Under the pieces are notes generated by a model. It was not told the origin of the DNA. It was given only the letters and a program-made list of their open reading frames with translations, and made no database searches. The translations under genes were made by a program, and so were the position numbers. From contig JAAYGE010000013.1 in NCBI GenBank assembly GCA_012727835.1, positions 1-6,617 on the forward strand: DNA of 6,617 nucleotides. The letters run 5' to 3'. Shown one piece after another: positions 4,598-6,617 of this stretch (positions are counted from its first letter, which is position 1; every line of letters starts with the position of its first letter). The DNA comes from Bacillota bacterium (GTDB taxonomy: Bacteria; Bacillota_H; UBA994; UBA5500).

Positions 4598-6010
4598 ATG
4601 AGTAGACTGAGAGAGCTCTTTGCTCCAAAGGATTTAACGCAAGGTACACCGTGGAAACGAATTGTAACGTTTGCCATACCGATGCTGATCGGTAATGTGG
4701 CGCAACAATTCTATAACACGGCCGACTCCATCATAGTGGGCAAGTATGTGGGCGATAATGCTCTAGCAGCCGTGGGAAGCTCCGGGCCCGTATTGAATTT
4801 GTTGCTGGTACTATTCGTGGGGATATCCGTTGGGGCTGGGATAATGGTTTCTCAATTTTACGGGGCAAAAGATAGAGAAAACCTCTCCCGCACCATCGGT
4901 ATCTGCATTACTCTGACTGCTATTGTGTCTGTCATCATCATGATTATTGGTCCCCTAGTAACTCGTCCGTTACTAGAATTCTTGAATACTCCCGCGTCTA
5001 TTATTGATTGGTGTGAGGACTATTTAACTATCTTTTTCTTAGGAATTGCCGGCTTTGCCTTCTATAACATCCTCGCCGGTGTTTTGCGTGGGCTGGGCGA
5101 TTCCTTGTCGGCACTCATGTTTTTGCTATTATCAACGGCTCTTAACGTGGTACTAGATCTCTGGTTTGTTATTCAATTCAATATGGGAGTTCCCGGCGTG
5201 GCCCTGGCCACCGTAATCGCCCAAGGCGTATCGGCCGCCTTGTGTGTGCTGAAATTGGTGCGCATGAAGAGGGACTTTGACCTGAACTGGGGCATGCTAA
5301 AGTTAAACAAAGAATATGCTTTAAAACTTATAAAGCTAGGGTTGCCCTCCGGTTTAACCCAGGCCATTTTCTCCCTCTCGATGATTGTGGTGCAATCGTT
5401 AACTAATAGTTTTGGTGAAATGATTATCGCCACCAACGTGATCGTGATGCGAGTTGACGGCTTTGCCATGATGCCCAACTTTTCCTTTGGTACGGCCATG
5501 ACCACCTACACGGGGCAAAATATAGGTGCTAACCGGATGGATAGGGTGGAAAAGGGTACGCGTGATGGCACCCTGATTGCTATTTGTGTGGCCACCACTT
5601 TAACTATTCTAATCTTGCTGTTCGGCAGGTATTTAGTCGGCTTTTTTACAGATACGCCGGCGCTCATCGATTACAGCGTAAGAATGATGCGCATTCTAGC
5701 CGTCGGCTACATTGCCATGGCCGTGACCCAGTGCCTCTCAGGAGTTATGCGGGGGGCTGGCGATACCACCACACCCATGTGGATTTCGCTAATTAACACC
5801 GTCTGTCTTCGGGTGCCCCTGGCCTATGGGCTGGCCTATTTAACCCGTAGCCCCGCCTATCCCAACGGCCGACCCGAATCACTCTTTGTGTCACTGCTAA
5901 TTACCTGGGTGATGGGCTCGCTGATCACCACCTTCTTCTACAGAAGAGGCAAGTGGCGCGAGAAAGGCCTCGTTAGGCAAAAGCAGGCGCAGCCGGTGCC
6001 GACCGATTAA
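4598..6010 (+). CDS. MATE family multidrug efflux pump
   Basis: The 470-residue, 12-helix membrane protein matches the multidrug and toxic compound extrusion (MATE) family, which exports cationic drugs and metabolites using a sodium or proton gradient. The N-terminal stretch PMLIGNVAQQFYNTADSI (28-45) is typical. The two half-repeats are visible: AGVLRGLGDSLSAL (160-173) and SGVMRGAGDTTTPM (381-394) are equivalent positions of each bundle. The start at 4598 follows AGGGGG (4585-4590) by 7 bases. The tail after residue 448 is short, basic and cytosolic. It is the last gene of the 1769-6010 group and is followed by a hairpin terminator. Substrate and coupling ion cannot be told from sequence alone. 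Confidence 0.94.
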   Translation: MSRLRELFAPKDLTQGTPWKRIVTFAIPMLIGNVAQQFYNTADSIIVGKYVGDNALAAVGSSGPVLNLLLVLFVGISVGAGIMVSQFYGAKDRENLSRTIGICITLTAIVSVIIMIIGPLVTRPLLEFLNTPASIIDWCEDYLTIFFLGIAGFAFYNILAGVLRGLGDSLSALMFLLLSTALNVVLDLWFVIQFNMGVPGVALATVIAQGVSAALCVLKLVRMKRDFDLNWGMLKLNKEYALKLIKLGLPSGLTQAIFSLSMIVVQSLTNSFGEMIIATNVIVMRVDGFAMMPNFSFGTAMTTYTGQNIGANRMDRVEKGTRDGTLIAICVATTLTILILLFGRYLVGFFTDTPALIDYSVRMMRILAVGYIAMAVTQCLSGVMRGAGDTTTPMWISLINTVCLRVPLAYGLAYLTRSPAYPNGRPESLFVSLLITWVMGSLITTFFYRRGKWREKGLVRQKQAQPVPTD

Positions 6011-6053
6011 TTCGCCCCGAGCTATAGAACAGGAAAGGGACGCAACAAATATG

Positions 6054-6084
6054 AAAGGGCGCTCCTAATGCAGGAGCGCCCTTT
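6054..6084. terminator. Bidirectional hairpin between convergent transporter genes
   Basis: AAAGGGCGCTCCT (6054-6066) and AGGAGCGCCCTTT (6072-6084) form a perfect 13-bp stem with a 5-base loop (AATGC). The A-run on one side and T-run on the other mean it can end transcription from both the MATE gene on the plus strand and the EamA gene on the minus strand. Confidence 0.88.
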
Positions 6085-6108
6085 GTAATTGATGGGGACA
6101 GTCTTGTA

Positions 6109-6617
6109 CTACTCCCAACTACTTGACCGTCGCTTTCCTGCATTGCTTTCCAGCCCAAAGTAGTTGGCGCCCCATACGCCCACCATGATGGCCACCGCCC
6201 CTAGGGCGTGGAACCAGTAGAAGGGCTCGTTGCGGAAGACTACACCTGCAACGATGGAAACAACGGTGGTAAGGTTACTGAACACAGCTGTCTGGGATGC
6301 GGGCAATTGGGAGAGCCCGTAATTCACTAAGAAGAAGGCCACTACCGATGAGCCGATGCCCAGATAAAGCAGGGCTATAATGACTTGGTGATCGGCTAAA
6401 GGGGTGAAAAAATCGGCCAATTTGCCGGCCCGCCAGTGGAAGAAGAGGGCCAGCAAATTGAAGATCACAGCGCCCAGCCACATCATGACACATGTAACCT
6501 CCACCGGTGTAAAGCGGGCGGAAGCCCGTCGGGAGCCGATGTTGAACAGCGCCGCCGATATTACGGCCCCCACAATGAGCGCTAAACCAAGCCAACTGGA
6601 GTCGCCGGCGGTGGTGC
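6109..6617 (-). CDS. C-terminal half of an EamA/DMT-family transporter (N-terminus outside window)
   Basis: Read on the minus strand, the frame is open from the window edge to a TAG at 6111-6109, giving about 168 residues, roughly the second EamA domain of a 10-helix drug/metabolite transporter. Hydrophobic segments lie near residues 9-27, 40-60, 77-99, 104-126 and 134-153 of the visible part. The pattern QLPASQTAVFSNLTTVVSIV, then FRNEPFYWFHALGAVAIMVGVW, matches the end of EamA domains, where a serine/alanine-rich helix precedes a glutamate (E130) and a final glycine-rich helix. The proline usual in the 'NLTP' stretch is Thr here. A GTG at 6573 is not a true start because homologous sequence continues upstream to the edge. 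The gene converges with the MATE gene on the hairpin at 6054-6084. Substrate unknown. Confidence 0.9.
   Translation of the reverse strand, partial: TTAGDSSWLGLALIVGAVISAALFNIGSRRASARFTPVEVTCVMMWLGAVIFNLLALFFHWRAGKLADFFTPLADHQVIIALLYLGIGSSVVAFFLVNYGLSQLPASQTAVFSNLTTVVSIVAGVVFRNEPFYWFHALGAVAIMVGVWGANYFGLESNAGKRRSSSWE

Noticed and set aside
5173..5505. Minus-strand open frame of 110 codons opposite the MATE gene
   Set aside because: It is a shadow of a well-supported MATE coding region; no ribosome binding site or family resemblance.
1..6617. CRISPR array, tRNA or rRNA genes, intact insertion sequence, toxin-antitoxin pair
   Set aside because: No regularly spaced repeats, cloverleaf-like sequence, transposase gene or paired small toxin and antitoxin genes were seen on either strand.

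Overview
The window looks like chromosomal DNA from an anaerobic or thermophilic Gram-positive bacterium of the Clostridia (Moorella/Peptococcaceae-like). This rests on strong AGGAGG-type ribosome binding sites, a mid-range GC content, tight same-strand gene packing, and families common there: an FmdB zinc ribbon, a stand-alone pyruvate kinase alpha/beta-domain protein and DUF4180. The genus cannot be fixed from the sequence. There are no tRNA or rRNA genes, CRISPR arrays or intact mobile elements.

Layout, left to right. (1) Positions 1-129 hold the 3' end of an unrecognised gene, followed by a strong intrinsic terminator. (2) Positions 209-1550 form one compact operon with a clear sigma-A promoter and a perfect 16-bp palindrome (ATACCCCTAGGGGTAT) just downstream of the -10 box. 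It encodes an FmdB-type zinc ribbon, a thioredoxin with a WCMPC active site, a CsoR/CstR-family repressor and a single-domain rhodanese, and it ends at a good terminator. (3) A gene-poor spacer (about 1551-1735) carries a second hairpin and a weaker promoter. (4) Positions 1769-6010 hold five same-strand genes with short gaps: a pyruvate kinase alpha/beta-domain-like protein, an MFS transporter, an HD-domain phosphohydrolase, a DUF4180 protein and a MATE efflux pump. A 13-bp perfect hairpin follows. (5) On the minus strand, converging on that hairpin, is the C-terminal part of an EamA/DMT-family transporter cut by the window edge.

The most interesting unit is operon 2. The palindrome has the C-tract/G-tract form bound by CsoR-family repressors, and a family member is encoded in the same operon, so autoregulation is the natural reading. 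The repressor keeps the first conserved cysteine (C39) but lacks the His and Cys that complete the copper site (L64 and S68 by alignment), and has a displaced cysteine at 63. With a thioredoxin and a rhodanese as operon partners, this points to sensing of sulfane sulfur, thiol stress or an electrophile rather than copper. The sensing chemistry would then differ from both canonical CsoR (Cys-His-Cys) and CstR (two Cys 29 residues apart). This is inference from sequence and untested.

Start codons were moved inward for several genes (287, 1769, 2370, 3688, 4204), because the longest open frames begin upstream of, or inside, the ribosome binding site.
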